From Gemmataceae bacterium (GTDB taxonomy: Bacteria; Planctomycetota; Planctomycetia; Gemmatales; Gemmataceae): a stretch of 64,000 nucleotides of DNA. The number at the start of each line of letters is the position of its first letter. The stretch's first letter is position 1. The position numbers and the translations under genes were made by a program. The DNA lies in assembly GCA_901538445.1 (NCBI GenBank), contig LR594584.1, forward strand, positions 4,185,006 through 4,249,005. Direction: 5' to 3'. Positions 51,759-61,410 of this stretch are shown here, piece after piece. The notes under the pieces are model-generated. The model was not told where the DNA came from and made no database searches. It saw nothing but the letters and a program-made list of their open reading frames with translations.

Positions 51759-52634
51759 ATGGCAACGCCTTCCACCGGCCCCACGATGTCGTCCACCGCC
51801 GGCGGGCCGCCGCAGCAGCGCGAGATCACCCTCATCAGCCACTCGATGCTGTTCTACTGGTGGCCCATCTGGGTCCTGGGCTACATCATGGCGATGGTCA
51901 CCTACATGGAGGACCACCGGCTCGCCATCGTCCCGGCCGACACGACGGTGGTCGAGAACACGGCCGCGTCCGAGCCCGGGGTCGTGGCGTACACCGTGAA
52001 GGTGAAGGAGCCGGTGACCAAGTCGCTCGAGAACGCGGTCCACGCCACCTCGACCCCCGGGAGCGGGCCGACGTTCAAGGCCCGGGTGTCGCAGAAGGCG
52101 TGGATGGGGCCGGTGTTCTGCGTGGTGCTGCTGCTCACCGTGCTCATCACCAACGTGCCGCTCCGCGGCGTGTGGTCGTTCGTCGTGCTCCTGATGCTCC
52201 TGGTGCTCGCCCTCGCCATCACCCTGGTGCCCAACGGGTGGGACAACCTGCTCGCCGCGGTCGGGAACCTGCACGTGTTCATCAACCTCGCCGGGTACCT
52301 GTTCATCGCCACCGCGGTGCTGGTGCTGTGGCTGGTCTCGGTGTTCGTGTTCGACCAGCGGACGTACATGCGGGTGACCCCCGGCCACATCGCGATCTGC
52401 GAGCACATCGGCGCGTCGATCCGCGACATCAACGGCGACCGCGTGGAGGTGGAGAAGAAGCGGGACGACATGTTCCGGCACTGGCTGCTCGGGTTCTTCT
52501 CCGGCGACATCGTGATCCGGCTCACGGACACGAAGGAGGAGATCCGGCTGCCGAACGTGCTCTGGATCGGGTGGCGGATCGAGCAGGTGCAGCGGCTGAT
52601 CCGCGAGAAGGCGATCGTGAACCGGGCGAACTGA
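51759..52634 (+). CDS. Hypothetical multi-pass membrane protein
   Basis: 291 aa. About four hydrophobic segments: about 30-48, 112-132, 137-157 and 176-200. Between the first and second lies a polar loop of about 60 residues. The C-terminal 90 residues are soluble, with VTPGHIAICEHIGASIRDINGDRVEVEKKRDDMFRHWLLGFFSGDIVIRL, a compact domain. No family recognised. It converges with the next gene, a perfect-looking hairpin between them. Confidence 0.72.
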   Translation: MATPSTGPTMSSTAGGPPQQREITLISHSMLFYWWPIWVLGYIMAMVTYMEDHRLAIVPADTTVVENTAASEPGVVAYTVKVKEPVTKSLENAVHATSTPGSGPTFKARVSQKAWMGPVFCVVLLLTVLITNVPLRGVWSFVVLLMLLVLALAITLVPNGWDNLLAAVGNLHVFINLAGYLFIATAVLVLWLVSVFVFDQRTYMRVTPGHIAICEHIGASIRDINGDRVEVEKKRDDMFRHWLLGFFSGDIVIRLTDTKEEIRLPNVLWIGWRIEQVQRLIREKAIVNRAN

Positions 52635-52638
52635 CCCA

Positions 52639-52727
52639 AGTGCGGAGTGCGGAACGGGGAGTGGGGAGTGAAAGACCGGGCTCTGGCTTGTCTTTCACTC
52701 CCCACTCCCCGTTCCACACTCCGCACT
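52639..52727. repeat. Word-type hairpin, AGTGCGGA family
   Basis: 37-nt arms (52639-52675 and 52691-52727) pair at 36 of 37 positions, 15-nt loop. The arm is a string of AGTGCGG, AACGGGG and AGTGGGG words. Same family as the hairpin inside the kinase gene. Lies between convergent genes. Confidence 0.92.
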
Positions 52728-52731
52728 CAAC

Positions 52732-53157
52732 TCACTCCTTCATTTCCTTCTTGACGAGGTTCAGGTAGAAGGTGGCCTTCCCCTCCTTCTCCTGGATCTT
52801 GCGGGCGAGCAGCTCCTCGGCCTCGGCCTTCTGGTTGAAGGGGAACTCGCCGACCTCCTTGCTCCCGTTGTCGCACACGACCCACACGGCCCGGCGGCGG
52901 ACCTCCTTGGCGACGCGGGTCCGCTTGGCCGCAGGCTTCTTGGCCGCGGCGGCCTTCTTCGCGGGCTTCTTGGCCTTCTTCTTGGGGGCCTCGTCGTCGT
53001 CCCCGGACTCGGCCTCGGCTTCCGCGTCGGCCTCTTCTTCGGCCTCCTCTTCGACTTCGGCCTCTTCCGTCTCTTCCTTCTCGCGGGCCTCCACGGCCTC
53101 GCTCTCGCGCCGCCGGTCCAGCCGCGACGGCCCCCGCCCCCCGCGCCCCTTTGCCAT
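52732..53157 (-). CDS. Hypothetical protein with acidic and Lys/Ala-rich regions
   Basis: 141 aa. Three-part composition: a basic start (MAKGRGGRGPSRLDRRRESE), a highly acidic stretch (residues about 25-57), and a histone H1-like KKKAKKPAKKAAAAKKPAAKR segment (about 58-80), followed by a small domain (RAVWVVCDNGSKEVGEFPFNQKAEAEELLARKIQEKEG). The last part looks like a compact alpha/beta module. A nucleic-acid-binding role is plausible from the lysine-rich part only. The next 178 bp hold nothing recognised. Confidence 0.7.
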   Translation of the reverse strand: MAKGRGGRGPSRLDRRRESEAVEAREKEETEEAEVEEEAEEEADAEAEAESGDDDEAPKKKAKKPAKKAAAAKKPAAKRTRVAKEVRRRAVWVVCDNGSKEVGEFPFNQKAEAEELLARKIQEKEGKATFYLNLVKKEMKE

Positions 53158-53335
53158 GTCTCGCTCCCGTCACAATGTCGGATGTCTTGCAGCGGTTAAG
53201 CTACCCCCCGGCTCACGAACCGACAAGTCTACCGGGCTTTAGGTTCGTGCGGGCGCGGGCCGATCGCCGTTTCACTCCGGCCGCCCGTTCGGGTATGATC
53301 TCGGGAGTCCCCGAACACCCCCTGACCGGTGCCGC

Positions 53336-53728
53336 ATGACCGCAACCGCCGTCCTTTGCGTGGCCCTCGCAGCGACCGCCGCCCCCGTGCCCAAGGAGCG
53401 GGCCGACGCGGAGAAGGTCGTCGGCACCTGGAAGCTCGTCCGCAGCAGCGCCCGGCCCGACGGCCCCGCGACCGACCTCACCCTCGAACTGACCCAGGGC
53501 GGCAAGATGACCGTCCGCCAGACGGCCAACGGCGACACGTTCACCTCCACCGGCGAGTACAAGGTCGCCAAGGGCGAGCTGACGTACACGATCAAGGGGC
53601 CGGGCGACTTCGAGAAGACCGAGCCCCTCAAGATCAAGAAGCTCACCGAGACCGAACTCCACGTCGTGGACCCCGACGGCATCCAGGAAGACTTCGAGCG
53701 GGTGAAGGCCGAAAAGAAGCAGGACTGA
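53336..53728 (+). CDS. TIGR03066-like small secreted protein
   Basis: 130 aa. N-terminal signal (TATAVLCVALAATAAPVP), then a small lipocalin-like beta domain: VVGTWKLVRSS..., GGKMTVRQTANG, STGEYKVAKGELTYTIKG, LKIKKLTETELHVVD, DFERVK. This pattern resembles the Gemmata paralogous family TIGR03066. Followed 29 bp later by a second gene of the same kind. Function unknown. Confidence 0.7.
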   Translation: MTATAVLCVALAATAAPVPKERADAEKVVGTWKLVRSSARPDGPATDLTLELTQGGKMTVRQTANGDTFTSTGEYKVAKGELTYTIKGPGDFEKTEPLKIKKLTETELHVVDPDGIQEDFERVKAEKKQD

Positions 53729-53757
53729 CCGCCCCGCACCACCCACGAGGAACCCAC

Positions 53758-54168
53758 ATGCGAGCACTGATCGGCACCGCCCTTCTGGTTCTGGCCTGCG
53801 GCACCGGCTCCGCCGCCGACGACCCGCTCGAGCCGTCGAAGCTGGTCGGCGAGTGGGACCAGCCCGGGGACGTGAAGAAGAAGGTCCCCCAGACCGCGTT
53901 CGAGTTTCAGTCGGACGGGGTCGCGCGGATCAAGATCGCGCCCAACGCCGATAGCGAGTTCAACCTCGTCACCGATTTCATGTACGAGGTGAAGGAAAAC
54001 ACCATCGTGCTCACCAAGGCGACCCGCGACGGCGACCTCATCCGGACGTTCCGGGTCACCAAGTTCGCCGACGACGTGCTGGAGGCCACGGAACTGGGGA
54101 GCGGGGTGAGGTACCGCTTCAAGCGGGTCAAGAGCGCCGCCCCCGCGAAGCCCGAGGAGAAGAAGTAG
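53758..54168 (+). CDS. Small secreted lipocalin-like protein, paralogue of the previous gene
   Basis: 136 aa. Signal peptide (ALIGTALLVLACGTGSAAD), then LVGEWDQPGDVKKKVPQTAFEFQSDGVARIKI, EVKENTIVLTKATRDGDL and FADDVLEATELGSGVRYRFKRVK, the same order of strands as the preceding gene, so probably an old tandem duplicate. The tail is Lys/Pro-rich (SAAPAKPEEKK). CACGAGGAAC lies before the ATG. Confidence 0.68.
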   Translation: MRALIGTALLVLACGTGSAADDPLEPSKLVGEWDQPGDVKKKVPQTAFEFQSDGVARIKIAPNADSEFNLVTDFMYEVKENTIVLTKATRDGDLIRTFRVTKFADDVLEATELGSGVRYRFKRVKSAAPAKPEEKK

Positions 54169-54250
54169 CCGGCACCCGCCCGCGCCCGGTTCACCTTCTC
54201 CGGCCCGACCGGGTGCGGTACAACAGGTGAAAACTCTACGGGAGGGCGGG

Positions 54251-55090
54251 ATGCAGCGTCTCATCGGGTCGGGGGCGTTGGTGCTGGCCGCGGTCGCGGT
54301 GGGGTGCGGCCCGGAAAAGGAACTGCCGGACCTGCCCAAACAGTCGAAGGCGGCCGTCCCGCAGGGCGGCGACCCGCACGGCGTGCCGCCGGCCGCGACC
54401 GACCCGGCCGCAAAGGCGGTCCTCGACCGGGCGGTGAAGGCGATCGCGGACGGCGACCCGGTCCGGATCGCACGCGGGCGGGCCGCGAAGGTCACCTACC
54501 AGGGCGGCGGGATCAAGCTCTCGACCACCAGCGCGGACCTGACCCCGACCGTCCGCGTCATCGAAGCCGTGTGGCCCGACTCCGCGCTCGTCGCCGACGA
54601 CTTCAAGGGCCAACTCGCCAACAACACGTTCTACCTCCGCGGCCAACGGGGCTGGCTCAAGACCGGCCTCGCGCTCAACCCCGCGTCGGGCACCACGGAC
54701 CTGGGCCGGGTGATCCTCACCGACCTGACCGCGTGGCACTGGATGACGCTCGGCCTGCCGCTCGCCGACCCGGCCGCGGTCGCGTTCGAGGCGACCAAGA
54801 AGGCTCCCGGCACCGCGGTGAAGGTCGCGCTGCCGAGCCGCCCGGTGTACCTCGTGACGTTCGACGAGGCGACCGGTCTGCCGGTCCGCGTCGAGTTCCA
54901 CCCCGTCGAGCAGGGGGTGCGGGTCCACAAGGTGTTCACCCTGGCCGACCACAAGTCGTTCGGCGGCCTGATCCTGGCGACCAGGATCGAGATGGTGCAG
55001 GACGGCGTGCTCGGTGAGCGGTGGGCGGCCCCCACCTGGGAGTTCCCCGATTCGATCCCCCCGTCGCGGTTCGACCCCCCGAAGGAGTGA
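54251..55090 (+). CDS. Hypothetical lipoprotein
   Basis: 279 aa. The ATG at 54251 follows GGGAGGGCGGG; a second in-frame ATG lies 24 bp upstream at 54227. Lipobox VAAVAVGCGP (Cys about 19). Two parts: a Pro/Lys-rich linker, then a domain starting AVLDRAVKAIADGDPVRIARGRAAKVTYQGGG, with beta-strands such as RPVYLVTFDEATGLPVRVEFHP and FGGLILATRIEM. It resembles outer-membrane lipoprotein carrier-type (DUF1571-like) proteins, but I am not certain. Confidence 0.65.
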   Translation: MQRLIGSGALVLAAVAVGCGPEKELPDLPKQSKAAVPQGGDPHGVPPAATDPAAKAVLDRAVKAIADGDPVRIARGRAAKVTYQGGGIKLSTTSADLTPTVRVIEAVWPDSALVADDFKGQLANNTFYLRGQRGWLKTGLALNPASGTTDLGRVILTDLTAWHWMTLGLPLADPAAVAFEATKKAPGTAVKVALPSRPVYLVTFDEATGLPVRVEFHPVEQGVRVHKVFTLADHKSFGGLILATRIEMVQDGVLGERWAAPTWEFPDSIPPSRFDPPKE

Positions 55091-55132
55091 GCGGCGGCCC
55101 GATCGGGTGTGGCAGCAGGACTGAGGTGCTTT

Positions 55133-55275
55133 GTGTCCCCTCTCCCCTTAGCGGGAGAGGGTGCCGCGAGTCTTCGAGCGGCGGGTGAGGGGGCGACGCA
55201 CGGCACGTGTCACCGCTCCACCCCTCGCCCGGCCGCGAAGCGCGGCCCCCCTCTCCCGCAAGGGGGGCAAGACAC
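55133..55275. repeat. Modular palindrome, CCCTCTCC...GGAGAGGG family (copy 3, inverted)
   Basis: Same modules as 28921-29060 and 46545-46682 but with the CCGCGAGTC...CGAGCGG part in the left arm, that is, in the opposite orientation. Lies in the 295-bp gap before ettA; the remaining 110 bp may hold its promoter. Confidence 0.85.
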
Positions 55276-55385
55276 GGCACCGCCACCAGACGCGGTTCGC
55301 TCCATTCCGCCCCAAGTCGCGCTCTCGCGCGATCCCATCTCCCGTAAAATCCCCTTTCACGACCGGCGTCCCGCACGAGGGGTTC

Positions 55386-57056
<1,671 letters not shown>

Positions 57057-57114
57057 GAGCGGGGTACAGAGATTGGGGGGTAGTTGCGACAGGTGGCCCG
57101 TTCGGAGAGACGAC

Positions 57115-57339
57115 ATGACCGCCAAGCCGAGCACCGTGAAGGGGATCGTTCGTGGTGGCGTCGTCGTCTTCGACGTGCCGACGCAATTACCCGAGGGCAC
57201 GGAGGTCGAAGTGACCGCCGTCCCCCTCCCGTTCACCCCGGAGGAGCAGGCCGAGTTCGAAGCATGGGAGCGGTTGAGCGACGAGGCATGGGAGCAGATC
57301 GACTGGGGCGATCAGGAGGAACCCAATGCAGCCGGGTGA
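57115..57339 (+). CDS. Antitoxin-like small protein of a MazEF-type pair
   Basis: 74 aa. The N-terminal beta-strand stretch VKGIVRGGVVVFDVPTQLPEGTEVEVT fits an AbrB/MazE-like or DUF104-like antitoxin, followed by an acidic C-terminal tail (EEQAEFEAWERLSDEAWEQIDWGDQEEP) suited to blocking a toxin surface. It overlaps the next gene by 14 bp, the typical toxin-antitoxin arrangement. Confidence 0.75.
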   Translation: MTAKPSTVKGIVRGGVVVFDVPTQLPEGTEVEVTAVPLPFTPEEQAEFEAWERLSDEAWEQIDWGDQEEPNAAG

Positions 57340-57736
57340 TCTTCATTGGGTGAACTTTCCAGAAGCCGGTGGGCATGAGCAGGCCGGAACCCGCCCGGCC
57401 ATCGTTCTTCAGGACGATGACTATGCACGCGACGTTTCGGTAGTCTTCGTGATCCCCGTTACGGCCCAACCCGCGAACAGCAGGTTTCCGGCAACCGTGA
57501 CGATCGAGCCCAGTGCGACGAACGGGTTGCGGAGGTCTTCTGTCACCCTGGTGTTCCAGGCCCGCGCAATCGATCGTCGCCGCATCCGCGAACGGATCGG
57601 GCGACTTGATGAGGACCCACTGCAGTTGGTTTACGACGCACTGGATCGCCTGACGGGACGACGGCGTGTACCTCCTCCGTCGCCGACACCCCCCGCACAC
57701 CCAGATGATGCCGGCCAGCGCAGTGTAGATCTCTGA
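57326..57736 (+). CDS. MazF/PemK-like mRNA interferase toxin
   Basis: 136 aa. The fold signature is complete: GDLHWVNFPEAGGHEQAGTRPAIVLQDDDY (about residues 4-33, with the conserved Gly-x-Arg-Pro and strand) and FVIPVTAQPANSRFPATVTI (about 41-60). Such toxins cut mRNA at short sequences. It overlaps the antitoxin gene by 14 bp. The C-terminal tail (TGRRRVPPPSPTPPAHPDD) is longer and more Pro-rich than usual. The pair lies between ettA and an ABC exporter gene. Confidence 0.85.
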   Translation: MQPGDLHWVNFPEAGGHEQAGTRPAIVLQDDDYARDVSVVFVIPVTAQPANSRFPATVTIEPSATNGLRRSSVTLVFQARAIDRRRIRERIGRLDEDPLQLVYDALDRLTGRRRVPPPSPTPPAHPDDAGQRSVDL

Positions 57737-57752
57737 CTTACTGGAGTCCGCT

Positions 57753-58436
57753 TTGCTCGAACTCATCGACGCCACCAAGTCCTACGAGCAGGGCCGCCGC
57801 ACGGTGAACGCCGTTCGCGGCGTCACGATGCGGGTGAACACCGGCGAGTTCGTCACCATCATGGGGCCGTCTGGGTCGGGCAAGTCCACCCTCATGCACC
57901 TCATGGGCGCGCTCGACACGCCGAGTAGCGGCCGGGCCGTGTTCCACGGGCAGGACCTCCAGTCGATGTCGGACCGGCAGCGGTCGCTGCTGCGGCGCGA
58001 CCGCATCGGGTTCGTGTTCCAGGCGTTCAACCTGCTCCCGACGCTCACCGCGGCCGAGAACGTCGCGCTGCCGCTCCTGCTCGGCAGCACGGGCCGCCGG
58101 GCGGCGCTCGTGCGGGCCGGCGAGTGCCTCGAACGGGTCGGGCTCGCGCACCGGGCCGACCACTTCCCGGACGAGATGTCCGGCGGGGAGATGCAGCGGG
58201 TCGCGGTGGCACGGGCGCTCATCGCCGACCCCGAGGCGGTGCTGTGCGACGAGCCCACGGGCAACCTCGACACCAAGACCAGCCGCGAGATCCTCACGCT
58301 GCTGTCGAACCTGCCCGAGGCCGGAAAGCGGGCCGTCATCATGGTCACGCACGACCCGAACGGCGCGGCCTTCGGCACCCGGCTCGTGAAGATCCGCGAC
58401 GGGCTGCTGGAAGCCGACGAGCCGGTGCGCCGTTAG
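57753..58436 (+). CDS. ABC transporter ATP-binding protein, LolD/MacB type
   Basis: 227 aa, starting at TTG 57753 with GGAG 8-10 nt upstream. Walker A GPSGSGKST (about 39-47), Q-loop FVFQAFNLL (about 87), signature MSGGEMQRVAVARA (about 142-155) and Walker B AVLCDEPTGNLD (about 164-175) are all intact. This group drives FtsX-type permeases, and the gene for one follows in the same direction. The cargo could be a lipoprotein or a small molecule. Confidence 0.93.
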   Translation: MLELIDATKSYEQGRRTVNAVRGVTMRVNTGEFVTIMGPSGSGKSTLMHLMGALDTPSSGRAVFHGQDLQSMSDRQRSLLRRDRIGFVFQAFNLLPTLTAAENVALPLLLGSTGRRAALVRAGECLERVGLAHRADHFPDEMSGGEMQRVAVARALIADPEAVLCDEPTGNLDTKTSREILTLLSNLPEAGKRAVIMVTHDPNGAAFGTRLVKIRDGLLEADEPVRR

Positions 58437-58445
58437 GCCAGGACG

Positions 58446-58529
58446 GTGCGAGTGGCTAGTGCGGGTGTGAGTGACGAGGCAGGGCGCGGCTCCCGTCCTT
58501 CCACTCACACCCGCACTAGCCACTCACAC
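58446..58529. repeat. Word-type hairpin, GAGTGGCTAGTG family (copy 1)
   Basis: Arms 58446-58473 and 58502-58529 pair at 27 of 28 positions. Related to 62461-62556. Lies between the ATPase and permease genes of the exporter, 17 bp before the permease start. Confidence 0.9.
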
Positions 58530-58546
58530 TTCATCAGGAGGTCAGG

Positions 58547-61255
58547 ATGGTCCCGTCGGTGTACCGGGTGCTGAGTCTCCGCTACCTGCTCCAGCGGTGG
58601 GACCGCGGGCTGCTCATCGTGTTCAGCATCGCGCTGGGCGTCGCCACGCTCATCTCGGCCCGCATCCTGAACCAGTGCATCGAGTACGCGGCGCAGGACA
58701 CCACCACCCCGGCGGGCACCGCCGAGTTGTACGTTTCCAACGGCGAGTTCGGCGTCCTGCTCTCGCTGGTCGATGAGTTGCGGGCCAACCGGCCGAGGGG
58801 CGTGCGGGCGGTCCAGCCGATCGCCTTCGACCGCGTCACCCTCCCGGACCTCGACGGCCGCGTCGCGGTGCTGGTCGGGGCCGAGGTCAGCACGCAACTG
58901 CTCGCCGACGAGAACCCGCTCAAGGTGAGGGTCGAGATGCTGCCGGACGCGATCCGGCAGCGCGTCGGCGGCGTGCTGTGGGCCTTGGCCGGCGGGGACC
59001 GGGCCAAGGCGGCGCAGTTGTGGGAGAAGATCCCCGGGCGGCCGGTGATGGTGTCGCGCCCGGTGTACGACGAGTGGCTCCGCCGCCGCGGGGCCGACCA
59101 GCCGTTCACGATCCGCCACGCGACCCGCGAGTACGAGTGCCTGCCGGTCGGGGTCATCGACTTCGACGCGGACTCGCCGATGGCCCCGCTCGGCAAGAAC
59201 TTCGTCGGCATGAGCATCGGCGAGGCGAGCCGCGTGATCCGGCCGCCGCTGCCGCTCGGCGGCGTGCTGGGCGGCCCCGGCGAGGCGCTCGCCGAGATGC
59301 GGTCGCCCAAGCGGGTCAACCGGATCGACGTGTTCCTCGAACCCGGGGCCGACCGCGCCGCGGCCGAGGCCGGGGTGAACGCGGTGGTCGCGAAGCGCGC
59401 CGCGGTCCGCACCCCCGAGACGCAGCGCCGCAGCACCCAGGAAGTGGTGGACGGCGTTCAGATCGGGTTCCTCGTGTGCGCGGCCGGCGCGATGATCGTC
59501 GGCCTGTTCCTCGTGTACAACGCGATGGCTGTGACGGTCGCCGAGCGGCGGCAGGACATCGGCATCATGCGGTCGGTCGGCGCGACACGCGGGCAGATCG
59601 TGACGCTGTTCGCGGGCATGGCCGCCGTGCTCGGCCTCGTCGGTGCGATCGGCGGGGTGCCGCTCGGCGTCGGCCTCGCCGAACTGGCGCTGTCGCAGCT
59701 CCGCGTCGAACTCGAATCGATGTTCCTGAACCCGGCCGTGAACCCGACGCGGCTCTCGGTCGAGTCGGTCGCGGTCGCGATGCTGGCCGGGGTGCTCACC
59801 GCGGTGTTCGCCGCACTCGTGCCGGCGATCCAGGCCGCGAGCGACGACCCCGCCCACGTCGTCCGGCGCAGCGGGGCCGGCGCAAAGGGCGTGTGGCGTC
59901 TGGTCCACCGAGGGGCGTGTCTCGCACTCGTCGGCGGCGGGATCGCGATGGTGCTGTTCCGCGACGCGCTCCCGCCGCGACTCGGCGGCATCGGTGGCAT
60001 GATGGTCGCGCTCGTCGGGTTGCTGCTCGCCGCACCGATCCTGGTGGGGGCGGTCGTTTACGCGCTACTGCCGCTGATCCGCGTGACGTGCCCGATCTCG
60101 GTGCGGCTCGCGTTCGACAACCTCTCGCGTGCCCCGGGCCGCACGGGCGTCGTGATCGGGGCGCTCGGGGCCGGCGTCGCGCTCATGTTCCAGACCGCCG
60201 GCGTCGGCCGCAGCAACGAGGAGCCGGTGACCACCTGGATCGCGCAGGTGGTGCAGGCCGACCACTTCGTCTTCAGCGGGAACATGACGGCCGCGAACAG
60301 CTCGAACTCGCCGATGGCCCCCGGCATCGCCCGCGAGTTGCGCGCGCTGCCCGAGGTCGATCGCGTCATGACCATCCGCTACGCCCGGCCGGAGTTCAAC
60401 GGCACGGTCATCTGTCTGATCGCGATGGACGCGGTGGACTACTCGCAGGCGACCCGCGACCGCGTCCCGACGGGCCTCCCGGACCTTGAGAAGTTCCTCG
60501 GCCTGCCCGGCACGAACGACGTGCTGGTGAGCGAGAACTTCGCCCGCCGGCAGAACGTGAAGATCGGCGACACGATCACCCTTCCCGGGCCGACCGGCCG
60601 GGTGCCGCTCCGCGTCGTCGGCACGGTGGTCGATTACTCGTGGAGCCGCGGCACCGTGTTCATGGACCGCACGCGGTACGCCGAGTTGTTCGGCGACGAA
60701 CTGATCGACATGTGCCACGTGTTCCTCAAGTCGAGCCGCAACGGCACCGCCGCGCACGACCCGGGCCTGGAGGCGTTCGTCGCCGACAAGGGGCTGTTCG
60801 TCACCGACCGCGACGGGCTCCGGAAGTTCCTCTCGGAACTCATCAACCGCATCTATCAGTTGGCGTACCTCCAGCAGATCGTCGTCGGCGTCGTCGCGGC
60901 GCTGGGCGTCGTGACGGCGCTGCTCATCTCGGTACTGCAACGCAAGCGCGAACTCGGGCTCCTGCTCGCGATCGGCGCGACGCCCGGTCAGGTGCTCCGG
61001 TCGGTGATGGCCGAGGCGGTGCTGCTCGGCGTGTTCGGCACGTCGCTCGGCATCCTCATCGGCATGCCGATGGAGTGGTACGTGCTGAAGGTGGTAATGG
61101 TGGACGAGTCCGGCTTCGTGTTCGACGTGGTCTACCCGTGGAAGGAGGCGCTCGGCATCGCCGGCGTGTCGATCCTCACGGCGACGCTCGCGGGCCTGCT
61201 CCCCGCGTGGCGCGCGATCCAGACGCGCATCCCCGACGCGCTACAGTACGAGTGA
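58547..61255 (+). CDS. FtsX-like ABC transporter permease
   Basis: 902 aa, ATG at 58547 after CAGGAGG. An N-terminal membrane helix (LIVFSIALGVATLISARIL, about 22-40) is followed by a large periplasmic domain (about 45-300) and then three helices around 305-330, 350-378 and 405-432. The second half has a further helix near 465-500, a second periplasmic region and the C-terminal three helices (about 770-895). This is the duplicated, long form of the FtsX/MacB-like permease. It pairs with the ATPase just upstream. Confidence 0.92.
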   Translation: MVPSVYRVLSLRYLLQRWDRGLLIVFSIALGVATLISARILNQCIEYAAQDTTTPAGTAELYVSNGEFGVLLSLVDELRANRPRGVRAVQPIAFDRVTLPDLDGRVAVLVGAEVSTQLLADENPLKVRVEMLPDAIRQRVGGVLWALAGGDRAKAAQLWEKIPGRPVMVSRPVYDEWLRRRGADQPFTIRHATREYECLPVGVIDFDADSPMAPLGKNFVGMSIGEASRVIRPPLPLGGVLGGPGEALAEMRSPKRVNRIDVFLEPGADRAAAEAGVNAVVAKRAAVRTPETQRRSTQEVVDGVQIGFLVCAAGAMIVGLFLVYNAMAVTVAERRQDIGIMRSVGATRGQIVTLFAGMAAVLGLVGAIGGVPLGVGLAELALSQLRVELESMFLNPAVNPTRLSVESVAVAMLAGVLTAVFAALVPAIQAASDDPAHVVRRSGAGAKGVWRLVHRGACLALVGGGIAMVLFRDALPPRLGGIGGMMVALVGLLLAAPILVGAVVYALLPLIRVTCPISVRLAFDNLSRAPGRTGVVIGALGAGVALMFQTAGVGRSNEEPVTTWIAQVVQADHFVFSGNMTAANSSNSPMAPGIARELRALPEVDRVMTIRYARPEFNGTVICLIAMDAVDYSQATRDRVPTGLPDLEKFLGLPGTNDVLVSENFARRQNVKIGDTITLPGPTGRVPLRVVGTVVDYSWSRGTVFMDRTRYAELFGDELIDMCHVFLKSSRNGTAAHDPGLEAFVADKGLFVTDRDGLRKFLSELINRIYQLAYLQQIVVGVVAALGVVTALLISVLQRKRELGLLLAIGATPGQVLRSVMAEAVLLGVFGTSLGILIGMPMEWYVLKVVMVDESGFVFDVVYPWKEALGIAGVSILTATLAGLLPAWRAIQTRIPDALQYE

Positions 61256-61266
61256 TTTGTGTTTGA

Positions 61267-61400
61267 GCCCCGGAGGGGCGGCGGATGGTAGCCAGGGGTG
61301 GAGCGCAGCGCAACCCCTGGTCCCCGGCGTCGGCCCCCGGACCAGGGGTTTGCCCGAAGCGGGCCGCACCCCTGGCTACCATCCGCCGCCCCTCCGGGGC
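61267..61400. repeat. Nested palindrome, GGTAGCCAGGGGT family
   Basis: Perfect 34-bp outer arms (61267-61300 and 61367-61400), and inside them a second hairpin AACCCCTGGT/ACCAGGGGTT (61312-61321 / 61341-61350). Lies between the convergent permease and PfkB genes. Confidence 0.93.
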
Positions 61401-61410
61401 TTGGAACCAG

